DNA of 64,000 bases from Symsagittifera roscoffensis. Its lineage: Eukaryota > Xenacoelomorpha > Acoela > Convolutidae. The notes under the pieces were generated by a model. That model saw only the letters and a program-made list of their open reading frames with translations, did not search any database and was not told the DNA's origin. The stretch spans positions 67,673,374-67,737,373 of the forward strand of contig NC_087065.1 in assembly GCF_963678635.1 (NCBI RefSeq), given 5' to 3'. The position numbers and the translations under genes are program-made. Positions 1 to 11,504 of the stretch are shown here, piece by piece. Position 1 is the stretch's first letter. Each line of letters begins with the position of its first letter.

Positions 1-39
1 TATAGTTGAATATAACAAGTTTGAACTATAATTGCATAC

Positions 40-116
40 AGAGACAGTAGCCGAGCTTATACACAGTGCATCATGGGGGGGGGTTCAGCGCAGGTTCAAA
101 TCCCGCCTAGATCATT
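40..116 (+). repeat. tRNA-derived SINE head or tRNA pseudogene
   Basis: An A-box-like TAGCCGAGC is followed about 40 bases later by a B-box-like GGTTCAAATCC. The A box resembles that of tRNA-Ser. No matching acceptor stem can be drawn and the anticodon arm is replaced by a run of nine G, so this is not a working tRNA. It is probably the promoter head of a SINE or a decayed tRNA copy. Confidence 0.35.
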
Positions 117-779
117 TCCGTTCTAAAACTCAAATATGCGCCGAACTTGATGGGACATAAATTTACGCTTCGTAACTAGATAAGTAGAAAGCGCTGCTTA
201 TTCTACTTTTATCTACTTTCGAGGATTATCTTAAAGTTCAATTTTTTTTAAAACTAAAGATACTCCTGGATAAAAGATAGGCAGAGCTTTTCGTAAATAC
301 CCTTAGTTCATCAGAAAAAAACTCTCTATAAAAAATCTTGACCCTAACTCACCCTCTAGAATTGATCTGTGTTGGTTTCAATTTTTATATCCATTATCAA
401 GGCCGTATTCTGTTTTTGTTAGCCTTTTAAGTTTATCATGATGTTTTGGACCATTGTTCCATAGAGTAGAATCAATTCACCATAAAAAAACTTTTTTATT
501 AAGCTGTCAGTGTTAAGGAAAATGACGATTTCATGACAAAAAGTAGTTCCATTCAAAAATTTTCTCAAATTAGCTCACAAAGAGGTTTTGATTTTCCATC
601 ATCGAGTTTTTTGACCTTGAAGAGGTTATTCAATGTAATTTCGGTGTTAATTTTGCTTGATTTGGGTGAATTTGCGGTTTGAAGACGTTTTTTGAGGTTT
701 TTGGGGCAAGATGCATTTTTGTCAATGTTTTTTTTTTCTCGAAAATTCTGGGCCATTTTTTGGTTTTCTCGGTTATTCA
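117..779. other. Non-coding AT-rich stretch
   Basis: No exon, repeat or RNA gene is recognised. Short open frames here have no coding character. It may be part of an intron of the gene whose last exons start at 1605. Confidence 0.4.
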
Positions 780-1460
780 AGAGTGTTTGACGTTGTCTAG
801 GATCTTTCCGGGTAATCTCAATCTTTTCCGGCTATTTAAGTAAATGTTTGGGAACTTTGGGGTTGAAAGTCGTTTTTGGACTTATATTAAGCTAGAGCCA
901 TTTTTGTCAGTTTTGGTCCTTTTTGGAGGACTATGGCACATTTTGCGTTTTCTAGATTTTTGCGGGGATTTGATACGTTTTGGGGGTAATCCCTTATTCT
1001 TTTTGATACGTTTTGGGGGCGATACGTTTTGGGGGTATATTGGTCGATTTTGGGGTTTTTGAAGTCAGAATTCATTTTTGGAGGTTTTAAGGGCTAGAAA
1101 CAATTTTGTCAATTTTTGGTCGTTTTTGGAAAATTCTGGGATCTTTTTTCGCGTTTTCTCGGTTTTTCAGTGCTTTGTGACGCTTTTTAATTGTTTTGCG
1201 GTAATCTGATGGTTTTCCTGCGATTTTGGTTGATTTTTGGTGTTAGAAGTCAATTTTTGGAGAATTTTAGGGCTAGCAGCGTTTTTTTCATTTTTTGGGT
1301 CTTTTTGGTAAATTTTGGGCCCATTTCTTAGATTTTTTGGGTTTTCCGGGGATTTGTGACGCTTTGGACGTAATTCCATGTTTTTTAGTCTTTTTTGGTC
1401 GATTTCGGGTTAGAAGTCGTTTTCGGATGTTTTTGGCACTATTTCCGAAAATGACCCGGG
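780..1460. repeat. T/G-rich degenerate tandem repeat, period about 190 bp
   Basis: About three and a half diverged units share the order TTTTCTCGGTTTTTCAG, then GACGCTTT, then GGTCGATTTTGGG, then AGAAGTC, then GGCTAG, then TTTTTGGTC. The long open frames on both strands come from the lack of A on one strand and are not proteins. It lies just upstream of an exon, so it is probably intronic. Confidence 0.6.
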
Positions 1461-1604
1461 CTAAATGACTCAAGTCACTTTTGGAGGGTTTCGGAGTCAT
1501 TTTTGGAGAACGGTTGAGGCGATTCATTTTTGAAGTACAGTACCTGGTACAATCGACCATGGCTTCATCTAATTGATAATCTATGAAAATTATCTTTTTT
1601 ATAG

Positions 1605-3765
1605 GAAGAACTTCACCAGTCCCCATCATCTGCAGATCTTCGATTACTACTCACCGCCAACGCCACCGGAGTACATAGACAATAAGTACCGCCGATTCAG
1701 GAGAAAAAGCGCCAAGTGCCGTGTCATATCAAGCGAGACTGAGCTGACATCGCGTCTGAAGAGCCCCCTCCCCAGGGAAGTGTTCGATCAGACCCCGACC
1801 CCAAGTCGCCCAACTAGCGGGTACTCGACGAAAGGAACCTCCGTTAGCTCGACTCCAAGGACGCCAACAACACAGCTGGGAGAAGGGCAGATAAATCCCC
1901 GGAATATAAAAAGGCTGAACAGTGCACACACTGACAGGCAGATTTCCCATTTGCAAGGTAAGTCATTTTCAAAACGGTAACTAGTGGACATTGAAGAGCC
2001 AAGATCATCAGTAAACTTTGGTTCTGTTCATAAATTTAAAATTTGGGTGATTTCGGTCAAATTTAGTATTTGTGAAAGCAATATACGTTTCCCATAAAAT
2101 GCTATCTGAGATGATTTTTGATGTGTTGATTGTACGTGGTGAAATTACGAAGGAAAAATTTGCATCAGATCTCAGCAAGCTCAACAGGAATTCTCAGGTT
2201 TTATTATCAATTTTTTACTGCGCAGGTTTCCCGAAGGAAGTATTTGACAAAGCGCTGTCGAAGCACTCCAATTCCAGACCTCAATCGGCGACTGTCGCCA
2301 GGAGTGGGTCCAGAGCCAGCGACTGTGTCATCTGCCAGTCTCCGGATGCATGGAGGTCAAATGTTGACAAGCAGAAGAACGAAGGGCTTCCCCCCATTTC
2401 TACTCAAAAGGAAAGTGAAGTTGCAGATGGCACGGAGAAGAAGACTGATGAGGATCCGGTAAGATACTTGATTGAGTTTCCACTTGTTTCGAATATTGAA
2501 ATGCATTCAAAGTTCAACTTCTAAGGAAGGAGTTCTAAGTTAGGAGAAAAACGGATAGCAAAATTGATTTGAAATCCTATCAATTTTTTTCACATTCGTT
2601 ACTTGTGAAGCGAGATTAACATTTAATATAAAACGGAAGGAAAGACTCATAATCTCGGTTTTTTTGCAGACCGGTTTTTTTGCATACAAATTGAAATTTA
2701 GGTCTTTTAGCAGACATTGAGTGACAGGTTTGTGGAGGCAGCAAAAATTGACGCATAATTGATTGATTGAAGTAAAATGTCGTGTAATCTGGGGTTGAGC
2801 TTCTCTAATTAATACAATTATCTCACGGTTTCTCAACAAAGTTCTAAGCAAAACAAACAAGTTTAACGGCAAACACTGGTTCCTTTCGTGTCGGATGTAA
2901 GCGCAGCGGAACAAGCGTATTCTACTTGCAATGCCGCGATTGAAGTTAGCGTTCTGACTGTTTCATTGTTTCGAGTCAACTAAAAAAAACCGGACTGCTA
3001 GAACACCTAGCCGCATAAAGGCCTCCTAAATCTCCTAAAGGCCAAGATAATTGTCCGAAAAATCAATTTCCAGCAAGGATCAAGGGGTTTGAATTTTTTC
3101 ACCATGATGTTGAGCAAATTGATTTTTCGAGCTCTCACTTAGCCGTAAAATAACCTGCTTTGCTAAAACATTCTTACCTAAATTTTAAAAAAAAAACATA
3201 AGGACACGTTTAGTCTCTTTTGGTTAGTTGACGAAATAACGTTTTTTTTTTAAACGCGCGTTTAGCTGTCAATGTAATCATACATTGGATCATAGTGCGG
3301 CTCTGCTGTGTAAATTAAGTTTTGTGTTCTACAATTAAAATGGAGTGGAATAAATTTTGTATTTAGCCACAAACAAGTGACTTTGGAGCCCAATCGGACT
3401 CTGAAAATATTCACAGTAAAGAAGAAAATAAAGTGGAAGAAAAGCAGGAAGAACTTGAAGTTGAAGCAGAAACTACTTCAATCCGGGTGTTCGCCACCGA
3501 GCCAGTGCTGGATGACGAAGGAGACGACCAACCAGCGGTCATGGGTGTCGAAATCAGAGTCCGGGACAGATCGCTCTCGGCTGAAAGACGACAGACGTCA
3601 TCAACTTGGTCGGAGGAGTTCAGAGGTCAGCCGAAGTTGATCATTAATGAATATTCGCTTGATGGAGAAAATGAAGAGTTAGCTGGTAGAGGATTTAACA
3701 CAGAGAAAGTTTTCGAAACACGCCATGTATCGAGCCCAGTTCCAGTTGATAACGTCGAAAACTGA
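1605..3765 (+). CDS. 3'-terminal exons of a gene for a disordered PPxY-containing protein (5' end missing)
   Basis: Three exons fit by splice site and phase: 1605-1957 (acceptor TTTTTTATAG, donor GTAAGT), 2226-2458 (acceptor TGCGCAG, donor GTAAGA) and 3367-3765 (acceptor TTTAG), ending in TGA. They encode about 327 residues in one frame: 117, 78 and 132. Junction phases are 2 at the entry, then 1, then 0. The product is rich in Ser, Thr, Pro and charged residues and has no recognisable fold. It carries a PPEY motif near the start (the WW-domain ligand form PPxY), a basic stretch YRRFRRKS, and a very acidic last exon. There is no ATG in frame in the first exon, so the start lies upstream, possibly outside the window. 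An AATAAA lies near 3953. Family unknown; a cytoplasmic tail or scaffold segment is possible but unproven. Confidence 0.7.
3050..3190. repeat. Diverged hAT-MITE-like fragment in the last intron
   Basis: The stretch around 3118-3165 (GATTTTTCGAGCTCTC, then GTAAAATAACCTG) matches the interior of the complete hAT MITE near 43680-43730. Ends are not recognisable. Confidence 0.4.
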
Positions 3766-4118
3766 AATCAAACAGCGATTTTAGCTGGTTTTAACTGTTT
3801 TAATAATTATTGTTCTAAGTGTCAATGAAGGTAGTGAAAATATATAGGTTGTGATGCTTTTTTCTTCGTTTTTTCAGTAATTTTTTAAAATTGATTTTTT
3901 CGCGGAGTAAACTTCGGTTGCTTTATAAGTTCAATTCGAATTCATTTGCTAAAAATAAAAAGCATTAGGCTCTCGGATAACTCAAATTCAATATTCAAAT
4001 GGACCAAAAAAAATGAGACTGACTTCTAGTATGGAAAAGGCCCTTTAAATTTCAAATTTCCCTGCAGAATATAAAAAAAGAAGCTATTGAACAGGTTTTC
4101 TCAAACTAGGTTGCTTTT
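3766..4118. other. 3' UTR and intergenic sequence
   Basis: Contains the AATAAA at about 3953 that probably serves the upstream gene. Nothing else is recognised. Confidence 0.4.
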
Positions 4119-4320
4119 CAGGGGCCGATTGGGGGGAGGTGCTTCCCGTTATGGATTCATTCTGGCCAACATTTTCCAAGAAGTGCCTAAAAAGGCCTTT
4201 TTTGGCCTATTTTTTCAAACATTCGACTGCGGCGCAAACATTTGGCCAAAGTAGGGCCTTTTAAGCGATTTGGGAGAGCTCAGAAAATAATTTGGTCGAC
4301 CTAAAAAAAAAGGAAGACAT
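4119..4320. repeat. Truncated hAT-family MITE
   Basis: It begins CAGGGGCCGATTGGGGG, close to the CAGGGGCGGATCTAGG terminus of the complete element at 43586. It then shows the family interior: TTTTCCAAGAAGTGCC, a run ending GGCCTTTTTTGGCC, and GGGAGAGCTCAG. The far terminus is absent. Confidence 0.55.
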
Positions 4321-6640
4321 TTTTTTCGAAGTGTACGATCGGTTATCCCAGCCTTTTTTTGCCAAACTCAGACTTTGACTGAGAGTTTTACCTTGAGTAA
4401 TGCATGCAGTGTAGTGAAGGTCAATGAGTTGTACGTAGCTCGGTATTGACGAATCAATACGATAAAGCAGGAAAGTGAATAATTGGTTAAGTTGCAAAAT
4501 CGACCAAAACAAACTAAGATTAGTCAGGATTTTAAAAAGGTACCAATTGTGATAACCCACCCAATTGGAAACTACCGTGGCTAGCTTTATGAAACTGCTG
4601 GGATGGTTACTAGAGATGATTTGACCCGGGATTGCAAAAATCCAGACCCCTCGAAACCCCCGGGGACAAGTGATAACGGTTCCCGGCCCAAGTGATAACG
4701 GTTCCCGGAAGTACAAATAGCGATTGGAATAGAACCAAAATATATTTTGTTTTAGACTTAGTCAAAGGAAGGGTAAGTTTAGAATCCCGAAACCCTGGAC
4801 CTCTACTTCCGGTGTTATGCCCTATGCAAATAGTACACACCCCGACTTCCGGAAGCCGTTTCTCAGGCACTAATGAACGCAGGGGGCTATAACTTTACGA
4901 TATCATAGATAGTGGCAAGGTACATTATGTGTTATAGTTTGAGCCAAATCCAGCGGTTCGACAGGAAGCACCTGGGGAAATACTCCTTAGACCGTAAATA
5001 TGCAATTTGCGCAAACTAACGAACGGTGACAATGATTTTACGGAGGCAATAGACACTACAACTCATTCCCCAAAAAAAGACCCCCTGTGAGTAAAACCCC
5101 TCCGACAGCTCCTTCCTGTGTTAAAAGCCTTTTCCCAGGAAAAGTGATAATGGACATTTGAAGTGGGATAACTTGAAGTATTTATGGGATAAAGATGAAA
5201 CCTGGTAGGTAGAATCCCTATGGGATTTTGAAACTGGATATGGAAGATTGACCCCGGAATGACCGTTGGGCGTTTAGGTCGTAAATAGCGTAGAAAACCC
5301 TTGGATTAACACCGGAAAGTGGCGTATTCCCCAACCCCTAGCCCTTGGGAACGAGAATCGGTCACCTTACTCATAATTGGGAGGAAACTTACCTTTTGGG
5401 AAATGAAGAAGAAGCTGAAAGAGGTATCAGTTTCTAGATTAAGTTATCGAAGTAGTGGAACTAATTAAAGTGGTTTTGGCAAACATTGGGTTCAACATAA
5501 CTTGGCGAATGAGCTATTAATAGAAATTCAATTAGACTGAAGTAGTCTTAGAGAAAATTGGCGATAATAGGAGCATAGCATGCAAATTGAGGCTCCTAAA
5601 TAACATGTAGGGACGGGATGTTTACGCAGCTCCCCGGAGGTGGCTTCTTAGCACAATTTGACCCTTAATAAACAAATTACGTTCCCCTTATAGCTTGAAG
5701 GTCGTAATTCGAAAAGAGTATAGAGCGAAATTTTAGACGCTCGGAATGAAGCAGCGACCCATAGAAAGGGTCTTCCCCTACCCTCGGGAGGTCGGAACGT
5801 TAATGGGATAACTAAATTAAAACCTAGGTAGACATGTTGATTAAACATAACTCGGTTTGGAGGTGAAGTTGTACTTGGTATTTGCATAACTTAGTTAGAG
5901 ATAGCTATAAGGAACTTGGAACACAAGACTAGTGTTGTCAGAGGAAGAATTCAATGAAGACCTTGCGAAAGGGGTACCAACGTAAATGTCAGGACTTGTA
6001 GGGACGACATAACTCTGACTATCTAAAACTCAAATAGACAATCATTATCGAGACTAAAAGTAACCTACCCTTAGGCAGAACATTTGATACTGAGACAGAG
6101 TTAAGTTGTTTCCAAGTTAGAAAGAGAACGATTGAGCAAGATCAGACGAATAGTTGGTCCGTGGAGGACGCTATTGCTTGAAGCGAGGCTAGTTCTGTCT
6201 CACAGTTGTTAGTTAATTAGTTTAGCTGATTTTAACCCGAGTTTTGTACCGGGTTCAATTTGTTGCATGAACGAGTTGCGCGGTAGAGTTGGTACTCGTT
6301 CGCGATTCTGGAATCGATTCAAATGGAAAACGACGAGCGAGTTGGCGAAGCGATTGAACGAAACGAGAAGCGGGCTCTGTACGGAAGTAGTTAAAAGTAG
6401 GTAGCTCATTAAGGACACTATAATTTTTTATTGTGATTGAAGAAGTTTTTACCTACTGAGCCCACGATTTGCTGAGCTAGCTAGTCAGGTCAGAGGAGAG
6501 CCGAAGAGAGCGCAAACTAAAGGGGAAATAGCCGATACAGTCTGACTATCAGCATAACTCTTTCAGAATTGTAGAACACCAAGTATTAGAGTCCTGCTCT
6601 TTGACAATTTTTGCTTAAGAGGGTGCAAAAAAGTGCCAAA
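4321..6640. other. Non-coding block with distinct, more balanced base composition
   Basis: From about 4600 the sequence has visibly more G and C and few homopolymer runs compared with both flanks. AAGTGATAACGGTTCCCGG is present twice in tandem at 4669-4708. No open frame longer than about 86 codons exists. A 45-codon plus-strand frame (6267-6404, ATG to TAG) is rich in charged residues but has no relatives I recognise. This may be an eroded mobile element or an old insertion. I cannot assign it. Confidence 0.35.
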
Positions 6641-8270
6641 GAGCAGAAAAACGCTCTAGCAAAAAATGCCACAAAAAAGTGCCATGTAGCAAATTTTTGC
6701 CATCAAAAATTGCCATAGTTCCCTAGTCTAAAAAAAGTTAGGGGCAAGCAAAAAAGTTCCATAAACTCAAAAATTATGGGTAACTCATCAAAAGTTGGGG
6801 ATATAGCCTAACTTAGGTGGATTAATGTTGGAAAAGCCATCAGACACTAGAAAGTTAGCAGTAAAACGAAAAACAACCAAATTGGTTTAAAACTGGCTTA
6901 AAAGCGAAAGTTAGGGGTAATAGTTAAGAATAACAAAAATGTGCCATAAACAAAAATTTGGGGTAAGTCAACAAAGGTTGGTGGTATGGCCTAAGTTGAG
7001 TAAAGTTTTTTTGGGAAAGCCACCAGACAAAAGAAAGATAAGGGTAAAACAAAAAACAAACAAATTGGTACAAGTTTGGGTTGAAACAACGAAAATTATT
7101 GGTAATTGTTAAAAACAACAAAAAAGTGCCATAAACATCAAAATTAGGGTTAAGTCAACAAAAGTTGGTGCTATGGCATAAAATAGGTAGAGTTTTGTTG
7201 GGAAAACCACCAGACACTAGAATGATAGGGGTAAAACGAAAAACAAACAAATTGGTACAAAATTTGGTTGAAACAACTAAAATTTGGGGTAATAGTCAAA
7301 AATATCAAAAAAGTGCCATAAACACCAAAATTAAGTCAACAAAAGTTGGTGCTATGGCATAAAATAGGTAGTTTTGTTGGGAAATCCACCAGACACTAGA
7401 ATGATAGGGGTAAAACTAAAAACAAACAAATTGGTACAAAATTCGGTTGAAACAACTAAAATTTGGGGTAATAGTCAAAAATATCAAAAAAGTGCCATAA
7501 ACACCAAAATTAAGTCAACAAAAGTTGGTGCTATGGCATAAAATAGGTAGTTTTGTTGGGAAATCCACCAGACACTAGAATGATAGGGGTAAAACGAAAA
7601 ACAAACAAATTGGTACAAAATTTGGTTGAAACAACTAAAATTTGGGGTAATAGTCAAAAATATCAAAAAAGTGCCATAAACACCAAAATTAAGTCAACAA
7701 AAGTTGGTGCTATGGCATAAAATAGGTAGTTTTGTTGGGAAATCCACCAGACACTAGAATGATAGGGGTAAAACTAAAAACAAACAAATTGGTACAAAAT
7801 TCGGTTGAAACAACTAAAATTTGGGGTAATAGTCAAAAATATCAAAAAAGTGCCATAGACACCAAAATTAGAGGTAAGTCATTAAAAGTTGGTGGTATGG
7901 ACAAAAATAGGTAGAGTAATGTTGGGAAAGGCACCAGGCACTAGAAAGTTGGGGGTAAGATGAAAAAACCCGAAATGGGTCTAAATTTGGGTAAAAATAA
8001 CGAAAATTAGGGGTAAGAGTCATATAAAGCAAAAAAGTGTCATAAACACCAAAATTAGTGGTAAGTCAACAAAAGTTAGGGGTAAGGCCTAAATTAGGCA
8101 GAGAATTGTTGGTAAAGGCACCACACATTAGAAAGTTGGGAGTAAGACCAAAAACAACGAAATTGGTATAAATTTGGGTAAAAATAACGAAAGTTAGGGG
8201 TAAGAGTTAAAAATAGCAAAAAAGTGCCGAAAAACACCAAAATTAGGGGTAAAACCACAAAAGATAAGTA
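6640..8270. repeat. 179-bp minisatellite, array A
   Basis: Monomers of 179 bp (for example GTGCCATA at 7312, 7491, 7670 and 7849) contain landmarks AAAGTTGGTG, CCACCAGACACTAGAA, ATAGGGGTAAAAC and AACAAATTGGTAC. Inner copies are nearly identical; edge copies are diverged and shorter. The same repeat separates every recombinase unit downstream, so it acts like long direct repeats flanking each unit. Predicted 60-residue proteins here are repeat artefacts. Confidence 0.9.
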
Positions 8271-8329
8271 GATGACTAAAATGTTTTTATTTTTAGCTCC
8301 TTTTCAACAATTATAGAGATAAGGCAAAA

Positions 8330-8600
8330 CCAACCTTTTTCTAAGGTGTTTTTGGCCATCAGTTGCTCTTCTATTTTTTGGTTTTTATTTCAGGTCGAAG
8401 TTTTTTTGATTCGTTTTTTTTTTTCAAATCAAAGATTTTAGTGCCTCTCAGTTCACCCTGAAAGTTCACAGGGCTATCCAGGACCGCCAACGAGGAGGCG
8501 GGCACCATCGGTCCCAAAAAACGTTTTTGGCTTTTTTTCAAAAAAAATTTTTGTGAGAAAGCTTTTTTTGGAACTTTAAGTTCTCTTTTTTTTCGAAGCC
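8330..8600 (+). repeat. Conserved pyrimidine-rich unit segment
   Basis: Present in units at 8330, 12540, 16380, 19930 and 23340. It starts with a tract that reads like a plus-strand splice acceptor (TTTTTGGTTTTTATTTCAG), followed by a GC-richer patch near CAGGACCGCCAACG and a T-rich tail containing GAAAGCTTT. Its role is unknown; it could be a terminal or regulatory part of the element. Confidence 0.5.
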
Positions 8601-8639
8601 AAGGCTTTCTCTTTTTTTAATGATATAAATATTAAACAA

Positions 8640-9260
8640 CAATTAACTGCAAAAGGTGAGTTGTAGACAACTAAGCCCCTCCTAGCACAACTAAGGCTTT
8701 TGGAGGCACAAAGTCAAAAACAACTCACCCAATCACTCAACTAAACTCCTCCTAGCACAACTAAGGCTTTTGGAGGCACAAAGTCAAGTGATCAAAATCA
8801 ATATACGGCAACAACAACAATCAACTGCAAATGATGAATTGTAAACAATCAAGCCCCTCCTATCACAACTAAGGCTTATGGAGGCACAAAGTCTTAAACA
8901 ACTCACCCGATCACTCAACTAAGCCCCTCCTAGCACAACTAAGGCTTTCGGAGGCACAAAGTCAAGTGATCAAAATCAATATACGGCAACAACAACAATC
9001 AGCTGCAAATGATGAATTGTAAACAATCAAGCCCCTCCTATCACAACTAAGGCTTATGGAGGCACAAAGTCTTAAACAACTCACCCGATCACTCAACTAA
9101 GCCCCTCCTAGCACAACTAAGGTTTTTGAAGACACAAAGTCAAGTGATCAAAATCAATATACGGCAACAACAACAATCAACTGCAAAGGATGAATTGTAG
9201 ACAACTAAGCGCCTCCTAGCACAACTAAGGCTTTTGGAGGCACAAAGTCAAGTGATCCAA
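8640..9260. repeat. Hairpin-bearing ~180-bp tandem repeat, array 1
   Basis: Each half-repeat holds GCCCCTCCTAGCACAAC followed by TAAGGCTTTTGGAGGC, so CCTCC and GGAGG can pair around a loop of about 18 bases. The spacer includes AAGTGATCAAAATCAATATACGG and ACAACAACAATCAACTGC. It lies directly downstream (minus-strand sense) of the recombinase pseudogene in every unit. Confidence 0.85.
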
Positions 9261-9411
9261 TCATTATACTGCACGAAAATGAGTTACTGTATTTGAAGAC
9301 AAAATGAAAAAATTTTAGCAAGTTAATTCATGAAGTCGCGTGTTCAATAATTCACTGCTTAAAAGTTTTTGAAAATTCGTTGCAAGAAGTTTTCATTTAG
9401 ATTACAAGGCT

Positions 9412-11500
9412 TCACCATATGTTGGGAGCTCCCTGAGAGATCCAGCGGTCTATCTGCTCAAAGATAGCTCGAGCTTGATCAAGGGTCATCTGGATCTCAT
9501 TGTCCTCCGGGCGAGTAATTGCTGCTCGCAAACTGAATTTGATACCCATCGGTTTCTTGCGGTATATTTTTGCGAGGTACAAGCGACCTGCAGTATTCAA
9601 AGTGTATCTCTCAGTCGGCCTTCGAGGCCGATTTTTGATGAAAAGAGCAATTTTACCAGCTGTTGGCAGGCTCTTAGCTGCTGATTCCTGCTCCTGGGAT
9701 GGGCATCTTTCACGCTTAACAAGGGACATTGTCTCATCTTCACTTTCGCCATTACCATCGACTTCCTCATTTTCTTTCTCATCTTCTCCGATCTCGAGTG
9801 TTTCATCTTGCATCTCGTCGTCCTTTTCTTCTTTTAAGATGTCCATTGAAGCAGAGGTTACAGCTGCTTCTTGAATGGCTCCTGGGTGTTCGATCCTTAG
9901 ACTGGCTCCCGGTTGTTCGCCTTGTTCAATGGCTCGTGGTTGTTCCGAGAACTTCTTAAGGTCCTTGTTGATAAGCAGAGTCATGTGTGCACTATTTTTG
10001 GCCTTGTCTCTGGCCACTTCATAGTGCATTGAGGCCACGCCGCGCGAGTGACCCATTGCTTGATCAATAGATCTTATTTGGCGAGGTTCGGAAATGTTTT
10101 CTAACCAATACGAGTTCAAAATTTTCCTAACTTTGTTCGAATCAAAGTTCTCAACATCAACGCTGTACTGATTTTGAATCGTCCTCTGGTAATTTTTTGT
10201 CCTCGACTCCAACTGGTAGAGCGAGGGATCTTATAAACCTGTTGGGCAGAAGAGGAACTTCTCATCTCCCTGCCCTTTTAGCTCTCGTATGTAAATATAT
10301 ACTTCGAGAAAGTCCTTCTCATATTGCAACATGGAGAGAAACTTTTTCCCTTCGAACTTGAAATTTTTGTGGCTCTGTGACAGCTCTCTTGCAATTTCAA
10401 GGTCGGTTTTCTCCTCTCCATCATCTCCAAACTCCGAGGGAAGCAACTCGAAAGTATATACATAAGTTTCGTCATCATAAATCATTCGGTAGAGATAATC
10501 TTTGTGAAGTCGGTAAATCGTCCCTGCTCGTGCTCCGTTTGAGATTATGAGCAAAGCAATCAAATTATGCTGAATTGTCCGAAGCTTTTGGTCGCTCACT
10601 TTTTTGCCGGTCAAGGCTGCTTCAAGAAATTGAACAATCTCTTTCCTCAATATTTCAAGTTCTTTCATCGATGGCAGGTTTTTGGCTTCTCTTTCATTGT
10701 ATGTAGTTTTCTCATTTTTGAGATTCGGTTTAATGCCTTGATTCTGTCTTGAATTGTTTTCTCAATCAATCTGCATCCCAATTTCGTTTCATCTCCTCCT
10801 AACTTCAGGTGAACAAATTTTACAAATTTTTGGAGATCGCCCAACAAATTTTGCTTACTCGACGCTTTGTTCACAACTCCTGGGTAGGAGTTCACCCAAT
10901 CTCTTATTTTTGTCAAATCCCTGAATTCATTGGTTTGCTTTATGCAGTCACTTAGTTTGCGTTTCTTTCCGTCAATGTTTTGATGGGTGAATGTTATTTG
11001 CTCATTCAGTTCGTTTTCTGTCAATTTGGACTGCTTGAACTCCGTCAGCATGCTCGAAAAATCCAGTCCTGGTCTGTTAAATTCGTGGAGCTCACTCGGT
11101 TAGTTATCAATGGGCTTTTCTGAAATGAATTCGGGCAAGTCAGTAAATTTCCGAACAATAATTCGGAAATCTTGGTGGCTAGAATTATGTTGTCTTGGTC
11201 GTTGATAGAGTTGTTTGCAGTTCTCCTGGGTGCAGAAATATCTTTTTTCCAAGTTTTCGACTTAATTGTTGTTCTGAAGAAGCTGAATTTAGTGAAGTGC
11301 ATTCAGGTCCTTCTTTGGCATGTTCTTCAGGTTATGTTCAACGCGTAGGTGCCTCAACAAGTTCGGAGCTCTCGTGGAGTTTTTGTTAGGGCACACTCTG
11401 CATCTATAGAGTCCATTTAAAGGTTTAGTTTTCGTTGATTTATCCTTTCTCTCACTCGGTTTCTCTTCTTCCTCGTCTGAGCTTGACTGTATGTCGTCAT
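9412..11500 (-). pseudogene. Unit 1: C2H2 zinc-finger/tyrosine recombinase (Crypton-like), broken
   Basis: Minus strand, 5' end at the high coordinate. The fragments in order are a truncated zinc-finger exon (one C-x2-C-x13-H-x4-H finger near 11400), a helical region, and a recombinase core. The core holds the first catalytic-arginine box NGARAGTIYRL, the Arg of the second box in SNKVRKIL (with Asn where His is usual), and the C-terminal box MGHSRGVASMHYEV, whose Tyr is the expected nucleophile. After it come an acidic region and a C-terminal block ending QGAPNIW. Lesions: TAA after the finger (ALH*), TAA at IDN*, a frameshift near 10680, and TAA after FCPTGL at 10231. The last separates two segments that read through in unit 7. 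Family call rests on the recombinase boxes plus zinc finger; DIRS-type elements would need a reverse transcriptase, which is absent. Confidence 0.8.
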
Positions 11501-11504
11501 CACA

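Noticed and set aside
844-1629. Open frames in the T/G-rich block
   Set aside because: Low-complexity translation products rich in Phe, Gly or Lys, Asn and Pro from a degenerate repeat lacking A on one strand.
6924-7914. Open frames of 60-65 codons on both strands of the minisatellite
   Set aside because: They repeat with the 179-bp monomer, switch strand and frame freely, and lack coding character; they are repeat artefacts.
8180-8270. Telomere-like TTAGGGG motifs
   Set aside because: They occur once per sub-repeat at long spacing, inside the minisatellite, not as a tandem telomeric array.
9475-9959. Plus-strand frames over the recombinase 3' part
   Set aside because: Shadows of the minus-strand gene; the minus frame holds the recombinase boxes and is kept between copies.
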